Part shown: piece by piece, positions 36,390-44,814 of the stretch
How the letters are laid out: every line of letters starts with the position of its first letter
Numbering within the stretch: the stretch's first letter is position 1
Origin: JAHBVL01 sp963712055
GTDB lineage: Bacteria; Chloroflexota; Chloroflexia; Thermomicrobiales; UBA6265
Direction: 5' to 3'
Length of the DNA: 64,000 nt
Assembly: GCA_963712055.1 (NCBI GenBank)
Contig: CAVQGN010000004.1
Span: 434,001-498,000, forward strand
Notes under the pieces: model-generated
Databases searched by the model: none
The model's input: only the letters and a program-made list of their open reading frames with translations
What the model was told of the DNA's origin: nothing
Made by a program: the position numbers and the translations under genes

Positions 36390-37733
36390 TTAGTCCGTAT
36401 CTCCTTGTTCCTCGGGTTCGAAAGTGGCTTCTTCTAGGTCCGTTTCATCTTCCGGAACGAGACTGTTGCCAATGCCAAGAGCAGCGAAGCCGGACAAGAA
36501 GTTATTCGCGAAGCGGTCTGCTTCCTGCTCCTCAGCGGTGAGGGGGGCATTCTTGAGGTCGTCCAGGACTTCGGCCCACGGTGACTTATTCGGGTCCGGT
36601 TGTTGACCAGTGACATCCTGATTCGTGTCGAACATGGTCCCGTTAAGGACACTGGAACCTTCGGCGAATATGCTTTGAACGCCGCCAAACACTTGCCCAT
36701 TCTGAGTCCAGGTCACGAGTGAGCCGTTCTCGAGAGCGCTGGACTCGAAAAGCTCGATCCCGCTCGCTGCCTGGAAGGCGACCATACTCTCGGATGGGTA
36801 GTTCGCTACGAAGGCATCGGCAGCGGCGCCGCTCTCGAACCGGTATTCGTCGATGAACACGTAGTTGTCGGTCCCGGGAACCGACCCCTGATGGGAGTAG
36901 ACGCTGAACATGTCGGCGAGCGCCTTCGCCAGGAGAGCATCCAGTTCCGGTGGCAGCTGGTATGCAGGAATGAGTGTGCCCTGGTATTTCACGACATTCA
37001 GTGCATCGACCGGGTTCTCTCCGTACCGGAACAAGAGAGGCGGGTTTTCAACCGGCGCGTCAATAAGCGCGTCGTAGGCACCGGCAACTGAGCTCACAAA
37101 CCCGAGAAACTGCTGGAATTCGTCCGAGCCCGCATCGACGAGCGGGAGAATCTCCTGACAGTTGACGATGTATCGGCCGCCGACAGCCGTTGCGTTGAGT
37201 ACCGTGCCTTGATACCCACCGAGGTCGCTCTCAAAGGAATAGGAAAACGTGGCTGCATCGGATTGGTCGGTTGTCCCGGGAGGAACGGGCGACGCCTTCA
37301 AATCCTCGAGTGCCTTGTTGGCGCGGGCCGGCGTGTTGAAGCGCATGGCGGTCGTATAATCCGTCCTTGTCCAGGTGTCTCCAGTTGGATAGATGGTTGC
37401 CTGAGTGTAGGCGAGCTGTGCGTTCTGGTAGATGTCTAAAACCTCTTGCGCAATCACGCCCTGTTCAACGAGTTGATCGAGGTCAAAGACCACCTGTCCA
37501 CTGCCGTATGTAACGCCGCCATCTGGCACAATCGTATTCGCGAGGAAATTTGCGAAGGGGAGGATGATCTCTCCGCCCGTCTTCGCGTCATCAGTCTGAA
37601 GATGAGCGATGCTGACGCTGGCAGGAGCGTTGTTGATCCTCCCGAGACCAGCGATCGCCCCAGCTGCCGCGGCTCCCTGCATAAGACTTCGTCTCGTCAG
37701 CGCGGCTTGATTCGATCTGGAGTGAAGGAGCAT
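36390..37733 (-). CDS. Tat-exported protein of unknown function
   Basis: 447 residues. A twin-arginine signal LTRRSLMQGAAAAGAIAGLG (about 13-33) indicates folded export. The mature protein is acidic, with a repeated theme of FESDLGGYQGTV / YRFESGAAADAFVANYPS, possibly two related halves in which FNTPARANKALEDL and AAADAFVANY occupy similar places. It ends in a Glu-rich tail. No cofactor motif is seen despite Tat export. It is flanked on both sides by gene-poor DNA and by the 27-bp repeat copies. Confidence 0.75.
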   Translation of the reverse strand: MLLHSRSNQAALTRRSLMQGAAAAGAIAGLGRINNAPASVSIAHLQTDDAKTGGEIILPFANFLANTIVPDGGVTYGSGQVVFDLDQLVEQGVIAQEVLDIYQNAQLAYTQATIYPTGDTWTRTDYTTAMRFNTPARANKALEDLKASPVPPGTTDQSDAATFSYSFESDLGGYQGTVLNATAVGGRYIVNCQEILPLVDAGSDEFQQFLGFVSSVAGAYDALIDAPVENPPLLFRYGENPVDALNVVKYQGTLIPAYQLPPELDALLAKALADMFSVYSHQGSVPGTDNYVFIDEYRFESGAAADAFVANYPSESMVAFQAASGIELFESSALENGSLVTWTQNGQVFGGVQSIFAEGSSVLNGTMFDTNQDVTGQQPDPNKSPWAEVLDDLKNAPLTAEEQEADRFANNFLSGFAALGIGNSLVPEDETDLEEATFEPEEQGDTD

Positions 37734-38212
37734 TGGCCTTTCCTTTCTTGCCCGGATGAACTGTCGGTGAAATCATCCAATCATGACCGGAGCAGTATGT
37801 CAACCTTCGACTCTTGGCTGGTCGAGCCTTTCTTGAAACTGGCGGCACGCGCGCAGGGTCAGCATCACCTTCAAAGGACAAGCTCTGGAATTGAACGTGT
37901 TCATGACTCTACTCCAGCAGCGGGAAGCCGCTAACGCATTAGCACCGTCAGTCTCGAGATTCGCTGGAACAGATACTCCACGCACACCGTGATCCAGAAG
38001 GCAATGAGAGCCCCCACCCGGTTCTGAGCTCGAAGCCGGATGCTCATTTGGTGATCACCTTGAGTCCGAGCCGGTCTTCGAACGCCGAGCGGAACCACGG
38101 CATCTGTTTCTGCAGACAATGGATGGGCGATTTCGTTCTGGCAGGGATGGCGTCGGCAATTGTCCGCTAGATCGCTCACTTTTGGGCTGTGCAATGTGAA
38201 CTGGCCGTAGAA
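37734..38212. other. Gene-poor stretch with the second 27-bp repeat
   Basis: 479 bases with only short frames. A minus-strand frame at 37931-38194 and another near 38048-38160 (containing PWFRSAFEDRLGLKVITK) could be remnants of a lost gene, perhaps a transposase, but similarity is too slight to call. Confidence 0.35.
38125..38151 (+). repeat. 27-bp dispersed direct repeat, copy 2
   Basis: Identical to 35929-35955; see that entry. It lies 62 bases from the serpin remnant. Confidence 0.8.
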
Positions 38213-38425
38213 TCAGCCGGATGGGTTCATGACTCGACCCAGGAAGTGTAGCGTGCCAGTGACTGTGTCCCGGATGGCGAAGATGAACGGTCGGTCGATG
38301 CGGAGCTGGATCGGGTCTCGCGGACCCAAACCCAGCGCAATCCAAAGGGCCGTTCCGGCAGTCGCTTCTGCGCCTGCTTCATTGATACGAATCCGGACAT
38401 TGTGCGCGATGCAAACAAGTGGCAA
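38213..38425 (-). pseudogene. Serpin C-terminal remnant
   Basis: 70 codons that match only the end of a serpin. The reactive-centre-loop hinge reads RINEAGAEATAGTA (consensus E-x-G-T-E-A-A-A-A-T) and is followed by the family end signature RPFIFAIRD and LHFLGRVMNP. A serpin needs about 350-400 residues, so at least 80 percent of the gene is missing. The remnant starts 34 bases from the tRNA-Arg 3' end, and no upstream serpin sequence exists on the other side of the tRNA. Deletion or recombination at the tRNA is inferred. Confidence 0.8.
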
Positions 38426-38459
38426 GTATCAGTCGAGTTCCTCTCCGGGTCCTACTCCT

Positions 38460-38535
38460 TGGTACCCCAGGCAGGGATCGAACCTGCGGCCTACCGCTTA
38501 GAAGGCGGTTGCTCTATCCACTGAGCTACTGGGGC
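38460..38535 (-). tRNA. tRNA-Arg (TCT)
   Basis: Complement: acceptor GCCCCAG pairs with CTGGGGT (one G-T pair), D arm TAGCTCAGTGGATAGAGCA, anticodon loop CTTCTAA, T arm GCAGG-TTCGATC-CCTGC. Anticodon TCT reads AGA/AGG. The CCA end is encoded (38462-38460). Confidence 0.96.
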
Positions 38536-38731
38536 GCGAACTGCGACTTGGCCTGAGCCGTTAAGTATTAGCCGCGCACAGCCATGCATTCTAGCAGTCC
38601 ATCCGTCAGCCAATCGGGCGCGGCTGCCGTCTGCGGTTTCGGCATTTGGTACCGTTGATTGAGTTCAAACTATCGTGCTCTCGCCTTGACGACCTCTGTC
38701 TGGCGAGGGAGACCGGCAAAGGAGTATCACC

Positions 38732-39898
38732 ATGACCGCAACGTCTGAGGTTGTCATCGTCGGTGGCGGAATCAGTGGCGCAGCTACAGCGTACGAACTC
38801 GCGGTGCAAGGGGTTAAGGTCACCCTCCTTGAAAAAGGCGACCTGGCCAACATGGCTTCGAGCTGGACGTTGGCCGGTGTGCGGCAGTCTGGCCGGCATC
38901 CGGCCGAACTCCCTCTCGCCAAAGCGGCAGTTGATCGCTGGCCCACACTGGGGGAGGAGCTTGGTGCTGATATCGAGTATCGGCAGCACGGGAACCTCCG
39001 TCTTGCTCGCACAGAAGACGAAATCCCGGAGATTCAGAAGGTGGTCGCCGCGACTGCGAGCGCCGGCATCACGATCGAGTTCCTGGAAGGGAACGACCGG
39101 GTTCGGGCGGTTGCCCCGGCGCTGAGTGAATCGATCCCGGCAGCGTCCTTCTGCTCGACCGATGGCCACGCCAATCCGACTGCAACGGTTTCGGCGTTCG
39201 CAGAGTCCGCCAAACGCCATGGTGCCACCATTCGGACCGGAGTCCAGGTCACTGGTTTGGCGACGTCTGGTGGACGAATCGCGGGTGTCGAAACCACCAG
39301 CGGTCGCGTCCCTGCTGACGTGGTCGTCGTTGTCGCTGGAATCTATACGCCAACGCTGCTCGCTCCGCTCGGGATCGACTTTCCTTTGCAGATCGTGTTT
39401 ACGCCTGCCATTCAGTCCGTTCCAATGCCACGGTTGATCGATCAGGTGCTCGGTGTCGCTGGTGCGGATCTGGCGTTGCGGCAGCAGGCCGATGGACGGA
39501 TTCGCGCGACGGGCGGTGGTCAACCCTGGGCGGGCACACTGGCTGACATTGAACATGATTTTGACGCTGTGCAACCTCCTGCCTACCGGATCCACGATGC
39601 ACTCGAGCGAATCATTCGGGTGATTCCGACCTTTCGCGAGGCGCGTTTGGCCAAAGTCTGGGGAGGACTGATCGATCTTACGCCCGACGCGTTGCCGGTT
39701 TTTGAGCGGTTATCGTCAACCGAAGGGCTGGTGTTCGCGGCTGGTTTCTCCGGCCATGGATTCGGGATCGGCCCGAGTACTGGTCAGATATTGGCGGATC
39801 TGGTCATGGGAGGGGGGTGCGAATTGCCGATAGATGCATTTGCACTCGATCGGTTCGCCGGGATCTCCGGACAGGAGCGACCGACCCTTCACGGCTAA
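38732..39898 (+). CDS. FAD-dependent oxidoreductase (D-amino acid/sarcosine oxidase family)
   Basis: 388 residues. The dinucleotide-binding motif VIVGGGISGAATAYEL is at the N-terminus, with a basic/acidic LLEKGD end of beta-2. SSWTLAGVRQSG resembles the covalent-flavin or substrate loop of the DAO family, and GFSGHGFGIGPSTGQ is the C-terminal FAD-binding motif. These enzymes oxidise secondary or D-amino acids. AAAGGAG precedes the ATG. It lies 180 bases upstream of a peptide-type binding protein gene; the pair may serve amine or amino-acid uptake and use, which is inference. Confidence 0.9.
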   Translation: MTATSEVVIVGGGISGAATAYELAVQGVKVTLLEKGDLANMASSWTLAGVRQSGRHPAELPLAKAAVDRWPTLGEELGADIEYRQHGNLRLARTEDEIPEIQKVVAATASAGITIEFLEGNDRVRAVAPALSESIPAASFCSTDGHANPTATVSAFAESAKRHGATIRTGVQVTGLATSGGRIAGVETTSGRVPADVVVVVAGIYTPTLLAPLGIDFPLQIVFTPAIQSVPMPRLIDQVLGVAGADLALRQQADGRIRATGGGQPWAGTLADIEHDFDAVQPPAYRIHDALERIIRVIPTFREARLAKVWGGLIDLTPDALPVFERLSSTEGLVFAAGFSGHGFGIGPSTGQILADLVMGGGCELPIDAFALDRFAGISGQERPTLHG

Positions 39899-40078
39899 GA
39901 CCAGAGCGAAGTGGTAGGATGGTGTTGCCCTTGGTCAACCATCGATCGCCTGTCAACGGCGACCCGAGTGTTCTGTTAGTTGGAAGCCCGACCGCAGCGT
40001 GACCGGGGGAGGGTAAGCGTTTCGACGAAGACAACGCGTACTCGCTGCAACGAGTTGGGTTCTGCAGGAGGAAATCGA

Positions 40079-41701
40079 ATGAAAACATCCCGATCCAAGG
40101 CGATGGCGCTGGCCGTCGTCGCTGCGTTAATGATGATGGTGCAGGTCGCAGGGTTTTCGAACCCGGTGGTCGCGCAGGATCGTCCGGTCCTCCGATTTGG
40201 CATCGATGCGGCTGACCTGAACACGCTCGACCCGCATTTCGCCTCCGGAACACAGGATCGCACCGTTGTCGACATGGTCTTCAATGGCTTAGTCCGGTTT
40301 TCGCCTGGTGATGCATCTGTGATCGAGCCAGACCTGGCTACTGCTATTCCTGAACCAGCAATGGAAGGTGACGTGCAGACCTGGACATTCACCCTCCGCG
40401 ATGACGCCATGTGCCATCCGTGGGAAGGTGGAGAGTCGTATGCGCTGACAGCAGATGACGTGGTGTTCTCGCTCTCCAAGGCGTCCAATCCGGATTCGTC
40501 TGGTTTTTCCGCTGACTACGCCGGATTGACTTTCGAAAAGGTCGACGACCTCACCGTCAAGATCAGCTCGGAGACTCCGCTCTCGCCAACGCTCTTTCTG
40601 CCGAAGGTGGCCAACTATGCAGGCGGTTTCATCGTCTGCGCGAAGGCTGTCGAGGCGCTTGGACTTGAAGGGTTTTCCACCAATCCGGTTGGCACTGGCC
40701 CGTTTATGTTCGAGTCGTATGAACCCCAGACTGCCGTGATCCTGACCGCGAATGACAACTATTTCCGCGGCGCGCCGCTGCTTGCAGGTGTCGAAGCACG
40801 CTATATGCCCGACGTCACCAGTCGAGAACTGGCGCTGCAGTCGGGTGAGCTTGATGTCATCGACGGTCTGAATGAGTCTCAGTGGGTGGAACGGATCAAC
40901 TCCGAAGGGAACCTCCAGGCTGATGTTTTCGGTCCCGGCGAAGTTGCTTTCATCAACTTGAACATCGAAAACGAGTATCTCAGTGATCCGCTCGTGCGGC
41001 AGGCGATCGCTTATGCAGTCGACCCCACCGAGCACCAGTCGATTGCTGGATCACCCGTTGCCGAAGTCGTGTTCTCGGTCGTGCCAGCCGCGCTGATGCC
41101 CGGTGGACTGACCATGGAGGAAGCTGAGGCTGCTGGTGTGCTGTATGCCTATGATCCGGAGAAAGCCAAGGAACTCCTCGCTGAAGCAGGGTATGCCGAT
41201 GGCTTCTCGCTCGACGTGATTTCGAGTGAAATGCCGGCGTACAAGAATCAGTATGAGATTCTCCAGGCTGAACTGGCCGATGTTGGGATCACACTGAACG
41301 TCGAGATCGTCGATCACGCCACGATGCATGCCCAGATCCGCGAAGGGGTGAACCCGATCACGATCTATGTCGCGTTCCGACCGAATGCTGATGTCTATCT
41401 GACCCAGTTCTTCCAGTCGAGCTCGATCGTCGTGACTGGTTCGTCGCCGGTGACCAATTTCAGCCACTACGCTGCCATCGACGATCTGATCGCTTCTGCG
41501 CGCGCAGAAACTGATCCTGATGCCCAGATTGCCATGTGGCAGGATGCGAACGTCCAGATCTTGACGGACGTCGCTGCTATTCCGCTGGAGTACGACAATC
41601 AGACATACGCCCGGTCGATGAACGTCGACTATGGCCATGAGCTCGTTTCGGTCCTGGCGCTCTATCCAGGAATCGATGAAACGACCACTATCTCGTCTTA
41701 G
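40079..41701 (+). CDS. ABC transporter substrate-binding protein, family 5 (peptide/nickel type)
   Basis: 540 residues from ATG 40079 (GGAGGAAATCGA upstream; frame open from 39980). Signal peptide about 1-33, cut after VVAQD; no lipobox cysteine. The SBP5 core is clear: RFGIDAADLNTLDPHFASG, ALTADDVVFSLSKA, TNPVGTGPFMFESYE, LVRQAIAYAVD and YDPEKAKELLAEAGYADGF. It binds oligopeptides or similar ligands outside the cell and delivers them to the permeases downstream. A strong hairpin separates it from the permease genes. Confidence 0.93.
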   Translation: MKTSRSKAMALAVVAALMMMVQVAGFSNPVVAQDRPVLRFGIDAADLNTLDPHFASGTQDRTVVDMVFNGLVRFSPGDASVIEPDLATAIPEPAMEGDVQTWTFTLRDDAMCHPWEGGESYALTADDVVFSLSKASNPDSSGFSADYAGLTFEKVDDLTVKISSETPLSPTLFLPKVANYAGGFIVCAKAVEALGLEGFSTNPVGTGPFMFESYEPQTAVILTANDNYFRGAPLLAGVEARYMPDVTSRELALQSGELDVIDGLNESQWVERINSEGNLQADVFGPGEVAFINLNIENEYLSDPLVRQAIAYAVDPTEHQSIAGSPVAEVVFSVVPAALMPGGLTMEEAEAAGVLYAYDPEKAKELLAEAGYADGFSLDVISSEMPAYKNQYEILQAELADVGITLNVEIVDHATMHAQIREGVNPITIYVAFRPNADVYLTQFFQSSSIVVTGSSPVTNFSHYAAIDDLIASARAETDPDAQIAMWQDANVQILTDVAAIPLEYDNQTYARSMNVDYGHELVSVLALYPGIDETTTISS

Positions 41702-41712
41702 GGTGTAACCCA

Positions 41713-41745
41713 CAGCCGGGCCGGAGATCATCTCTGGCCCGGCTG
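41713..41745 (+). terminator. Strong stem-loop between binding-protein and permease genes
   Basis: CAGCCGGGCCGGAGAT (41713-41728) pairs over 16 positions with ATCTCTGGCCCGGCTG (41730-41745), with one G-T pair and a one-base centre. No T run follows. In ABC operons such hairpins usually stabilise the upstream mRNA and lower permease expression; partial termination is also possible. Confidence 0.65.
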
Positions 41746-41821
41746 GTCCCATGTCGCCGACGCGACGTTTCGATCTCGAAACGTCTTATTGCCACGACTC
41801 GCGATTCCTGGACAAAGTTCT

Positions 41822-42760
41822 ATGCTTTCCCACATCATCCGCCGGCTGTTGCTGGCGATTCCAACTCTACTGGCGGTTCTGACTGTCATTTTCATCATCG
41901 TCCGCGTAGCTCCTGGTGACCCCGCGACCGCGATGCTCGGTGATGCCGCTTCTCAGGAAGCGGTCGAGTCATTGCGCGAACGGATGGGGTTGAATGTCCC
42001 CATCTATCAGCAATATGCGAACTACCTCACCGACTTAGCTCAGGGGGACCTTGGCAACTCCTTGAAAACCGGTCAGCCGGTTTGGTACCAGATCCGAAGC
42101 GCGCTGCCGCACACGCTCGAGTTGACCTTCGCTGCGATGATCATCGGACTCGTGACAGGTATCCCAATCGGTGTCATCACGGCGGTCAAGAGAAATCAGG
42201 CGCCGGACTACGTGGGCCGAATCGTTTCGCTGGTTGGACTCTCGTTGCCTTCGTTCTACTTCGGCATTCTGCTCATGTACTTCTTCGCGGTGCGCCTCGA
42301 CTGGTTTCCAGCTGTCGGGGCTTCCTCGTTTTCAAACCCGGTGAAGAACCTCCAGCAGCTTGTTCTGCCCGCGATCACGCTGGGATTGATCGAAACAGCC
42401 TATATCTCCCGGATGACCCGGTCCGCCATGATTGCCGTGATGGAGGATGACTACATCCGCACTGCTCGCGCCAAAGGCCTGCGCGAACGAATTGTGCTCA
42501 CCCAACATGGACTGAGGGCTGGTCTCCTACCAATCGTCTCCCTGATCGGTATTTTTGCGATCGGTCTGATTGGCTCCTCGGTGCTCGTGGAAGAGGTGTT
42601 CGCCCGACCGGGTCTTGGGAAATTGATGGTTGGCGCAACGAAACAAAAGGACTACACCTCACTGCAGTCGATCATGGTGGTCTATGCCTTCATCATCGTG
42701 TTGATCAACATTGGCGTCGACATCCTCTATACGTGGATCGACCCGCGAGTTCGCTACTAA
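41822..42760 (+). CDS. ABC transporter permease, DppB/OppB type
   Basis: 312 residues from ATG 41822 (frame open from 41789). Six transmembrane helices. The N-terminal MLSHIIRRLLLAIPTLLAVL and the PGDPATAML motif are typical of DppB. The EAA loop interacting with the ATPase is at EDDYIRTARAKGLRERIVLTQHGLR. The C-terminus ends WIDPRVRY as in the family. It is followed 67 bases later by the DppC-type permease. The ATP-binding subunits are not in the window. Confidence 0.93.
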   Translation: MLSHIIRRLLLAIPTLLAVLTVIFIIVRVAPGDPATAMLGDAASQEAVESLRERMGLNVPIYQQYANYLTDLAQGDLGNSLKTGQPVWYQIRSALPHTLELTFAAMIIGLVTGIPIGVITAVKRNQAPDYVGRIVSLVGLSLPSFYFGILLMYFFAVRLDWFPAVGASSFSNPVKNLQQLVLPAITLGLIETAYISRMTRSAMIAVMEDDYIRTARAKGLRERIVLTQHGLRAGLLPIVSLIGIFAIGLIGSSVLVEEVFARPGLGKLMVGATKQKDYTSLQSIMVVYAFIIVLINIGVDILYTWIDPRVRY

Positions 42761-42827
42761 TGGACCTTCTTCTTCCTATTGCAATGCTGTGTCTACCCGT
42801 GGGTCTCGTTTCTGAAAGGCGTGTTTC

Positions 42828-43730
42828 GTGAGTGCCGCTTTGCCATCCGTGACGATCGATACTGCAGCCGCGGAACCGAAGGCTCCAAAGCAGGTTTCGC
42901 AGCGGGAGCGCGTTCTCCGGGCGTTTATGCGCAACAAGACCGCCGTGCTCGGTATGGGGCTGATCATCCTGATCGTTCTGACGGCGCTCTTCGCTCCAGT
43001 CATTGCACCGCACGACCCTTACGACATCAGCGTTCGAGACCGATTGGCGCCCCCGAGTTGGGACTATCCGCTCGGCCGAGACGACAAAGGGCGCGACATT
43101 CTGTCGCGGGTGATTTTCGGAACTCGGGTCGCGCTCCAGGTTGGTATTCTCTCGGTGCTGCTGGGCGGAACGCTCGGAACGGTGATTGGTGTTTCAGCCG
43201 GGTACTTTGGTGGCAAGATCGATACCGCGTTGATGAGAATCACGGACGTCCTGCTGTCGTTCCCCGACTTGATCACCGGACTACTTGTTCTGGCCGTCCT
43301 TGGTCCAGGAATGTCGAAGATGATCATCGCGATCGGATTGACGATCGCTCCCCGGTTTGCCCGGATTTCCTATGGACCAACCCTCTCTCTAAAGAACCGC
43401 GATTTCATTGACGCCGCTCGAACGGTCGGTGTTGGGGATGGCCGCATCCTGCGCGTCCATCTGATCCCCAACCTGGCTGGAGAACTGATGGTTTTTGCCA
43501 GCCTCTGGACAGCATCGGCCATTCGCCTGGAAGCGAGCCTGAGTTTCATCGGTCTGGGTGTTCCACCACCCACGCCAACCTGGGGACAAATGATCCGCGA
43601 AGGCACGACCTATCTGACCGTCGTGCCGCTTTACTCGTTGGCGCCAGGGATGGCGCTCCTGATCACGGTGCTTGCCTTCAATCTCGTTGGTGACGGTTTC
43701 CGTGACGCGCTCGATCCGAAATCGCGTTAG
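42828..43730 (+). CDS. ABC transporter permease, DppC/OppC type
   Basis: 300 residues, GTG start behind AAAGG. Cytoplasmic N-terminal tail of about 40 residues, then six transmembrane helices. DppC features are the HDPYDISVRDRLAPPSWDYPLGRDDKGRDILSR segment and the EAA loop SLKNRDFIDAARTVGVGDGRILRVHLIPN. The C-terminus ends GDGFRDALDPKSR. It is the heterodimer partner of the upstream permease. The next gene is convergent and only 3 bases away, so the ATPase genes must be elsewhere or shared. Confidence 0.93.
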   Translation: MSAALPSVTIDTAAAEPKAPKQVSQRERVLRAFMRNKTAVLGMGLIILIVLTALFAPVIAPHDPYDISVRDRLAPPSWDYPLGRDDKGRDILSRVIFGTRVALQVGILSVLLGGTLGTVIGVSAGYFGGKIDTALMRITDVLLSFPDLITGLLVLAVLGPGMSKMIIAIGLTIAPRFARISYGPTLSLKNRDFIDAARTVGVGDGRILRVHLIPNLAGELMVFASLWTASAIRLEASLSFIGLGVPPPTPTWGQMIREGTTYLTVVPLYSLAPGMALLITVLAFNLVGDGFRDALDPKSR

Positions 43731-43733
43731 GCC

Positions 43734-44072
43734 TTATCCGGGTGACTTCGTACGAAAGCTGCGGAGGTGGTCGTAGAACGCTTTCATCGTCGGACCAAGC
43801 CGTTCTCCAGCTGCATCGAGCGCCACCAGGGTCGTTCCCGATTTCCCAACATCAGGACGGGCAAAGACCTCGCCCGTAACCCGCGGCAAGCTCCCTTCGC
43901 GCCCGCCAAAAACTACCATCTGATTCGGGCGACCGGTCAAATTCGCGCGGTAACCATGCTCCTTGAAGAATGCAATGGCCAGCTGCAGCACTTCCTCGGG
44001 AGGGAGTTTGCTGACCGCGTTTTTCTGATAGGCGGTCCTTGCCATTTCATGGTTGATGGTTTCGAGATCCAT
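43734..44072 (-). CDS. Hypothetical protein
   Basis: 112 residues. Mostly soluble alpha/beta, with KLPPEEVLQLAIAFFKEHGYRANLTGRPNQMVVFGGREGSLPRVTGEV as the most ordered part. No signal peptide, cysteine pair or catalytic motif is visible. It begins 17 bases downstream of the metallo-hydrolase gene stop on the same strand, so it is cotranscribed with it. Its function cannot be given. Confidence 0.65.
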   Translation of the reverse strand: MDLETINHEMARTAYQKNAVSKLPPEEVLQLAIAFFKEHGYRANLTGRPNQMVVFGGREGSLPRVTGEVFARPDVGKSGTTLVALDAAGERLGPTMKAFYDHLRSFRTKSPG

Positions 44073-44089
44073 GGCTGAGTTCCCAGTGC

Positions 44090-44788
44090 TTAGTCGAGAT
44101 CGAGCGTTTGCCCGGGATCGAGCACTTCACAACGTGCCGCGGTTGAGCGTTCGACCTGCTCCTTGAAGGCTTGGCCATCCTGAGCAATCGGCGGAAACGT
44201 GTTGTAATGACAGGGAATGACGATCTTCGGGTCGACAAAGCGAACCGCGCGGACGGCGTCAGAAGGTCCCATCGTGTAGTGATCCCCGATCGGAAGCACG
44301 GCCACGTCGATTCCTTCCTCGCCGATAAGGCGCATGTCGCCGAAGAGGCAGGTGTCGCCAGCGAAGTAGAGGGTCTTCCCGCTGAAACGGACGATCAAAC
44401 CGGCCGGAACCCCGATTGCTACCGTGCTGCCATCTCCCTCGTACAACGTATACGACGAGGTGTGCCAAGCCGGGACGATCTTGCAGGTTCCGCCGTCGAA
44501 CTCCATCGTGCCACCATGATTGCCATAGTTCATGTTGTCGAGACCCTGGCTTTCGAGCCATTCCCCGAGTTCAAAGGTGCAGATGACCATCGCGCCGGTC
44601 CGTTTCGCGATCTCGACGGTGTCGCCCACGTGGTCATTGTGCGCATGGGTCAGGAGGATCGTTTGCGGCGAAAACTCACTCGCTGCTTTTGTGGCCACTG
44701 GATTCCCGGTGATGAACGGGTCGACCAATACAGTTTGGTCCTCGTGCGTCAGCACAAACGCGGAATGGCCGATGTATTCGATCTGCAT
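44090..44788 (-). CDS. UPF0173-type metal-dependent hydrolase (metallo-beta-lactamase fold)
   Basis: 232 residues. Signature HAHNDH for the two-metal site, an upstream aspartate in VDPFI, WHTSS and FAGDTCLF (Asp ligand) and the closing PCHYNTFP histidine. This set and the length fit the UPF0173/YtkL-like branch of the MBL superfamily, relatives of UlaG lactonase. The substrate is unknown. It is 26 bases downstream of the amidohydrolase gene, forming a run of four leftward hydrolase-type genes. Confidence 0.9.
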   Translation of the reverse strand: MQIEYIGHSAFVLTHEDQTVLVDPFITGNPVATKAASEFSPQTILLTHAHNDHVGDTVEIAKRTGAMVICTFELGEWLESQGLDNMNYGNHGGTMEFDGGTCKIVPAWHTSSYTLYEGDGSTVAIGVPAGLIVRFSGKTLYFAGDTCLFGDMRLIGEEGIDVAVLPIGDHYTMGPSDAVRAVRFVDPKIVIPCHYNTFPPIAQDGQAFKEQVERSTAARCEVLDPGQTLDLD

Positions 44789-44814
44789 TGTGTTTCTGCT
44801 CCTGAGTTGACTGT

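Noticed and set aside
37931..38194. Possible transposase C-terminal remnant on the minus strand.
   Set aside because: The resemblance is only a general basic/aromatic pattern; no DDE residues or terminal inverted repeats were found.
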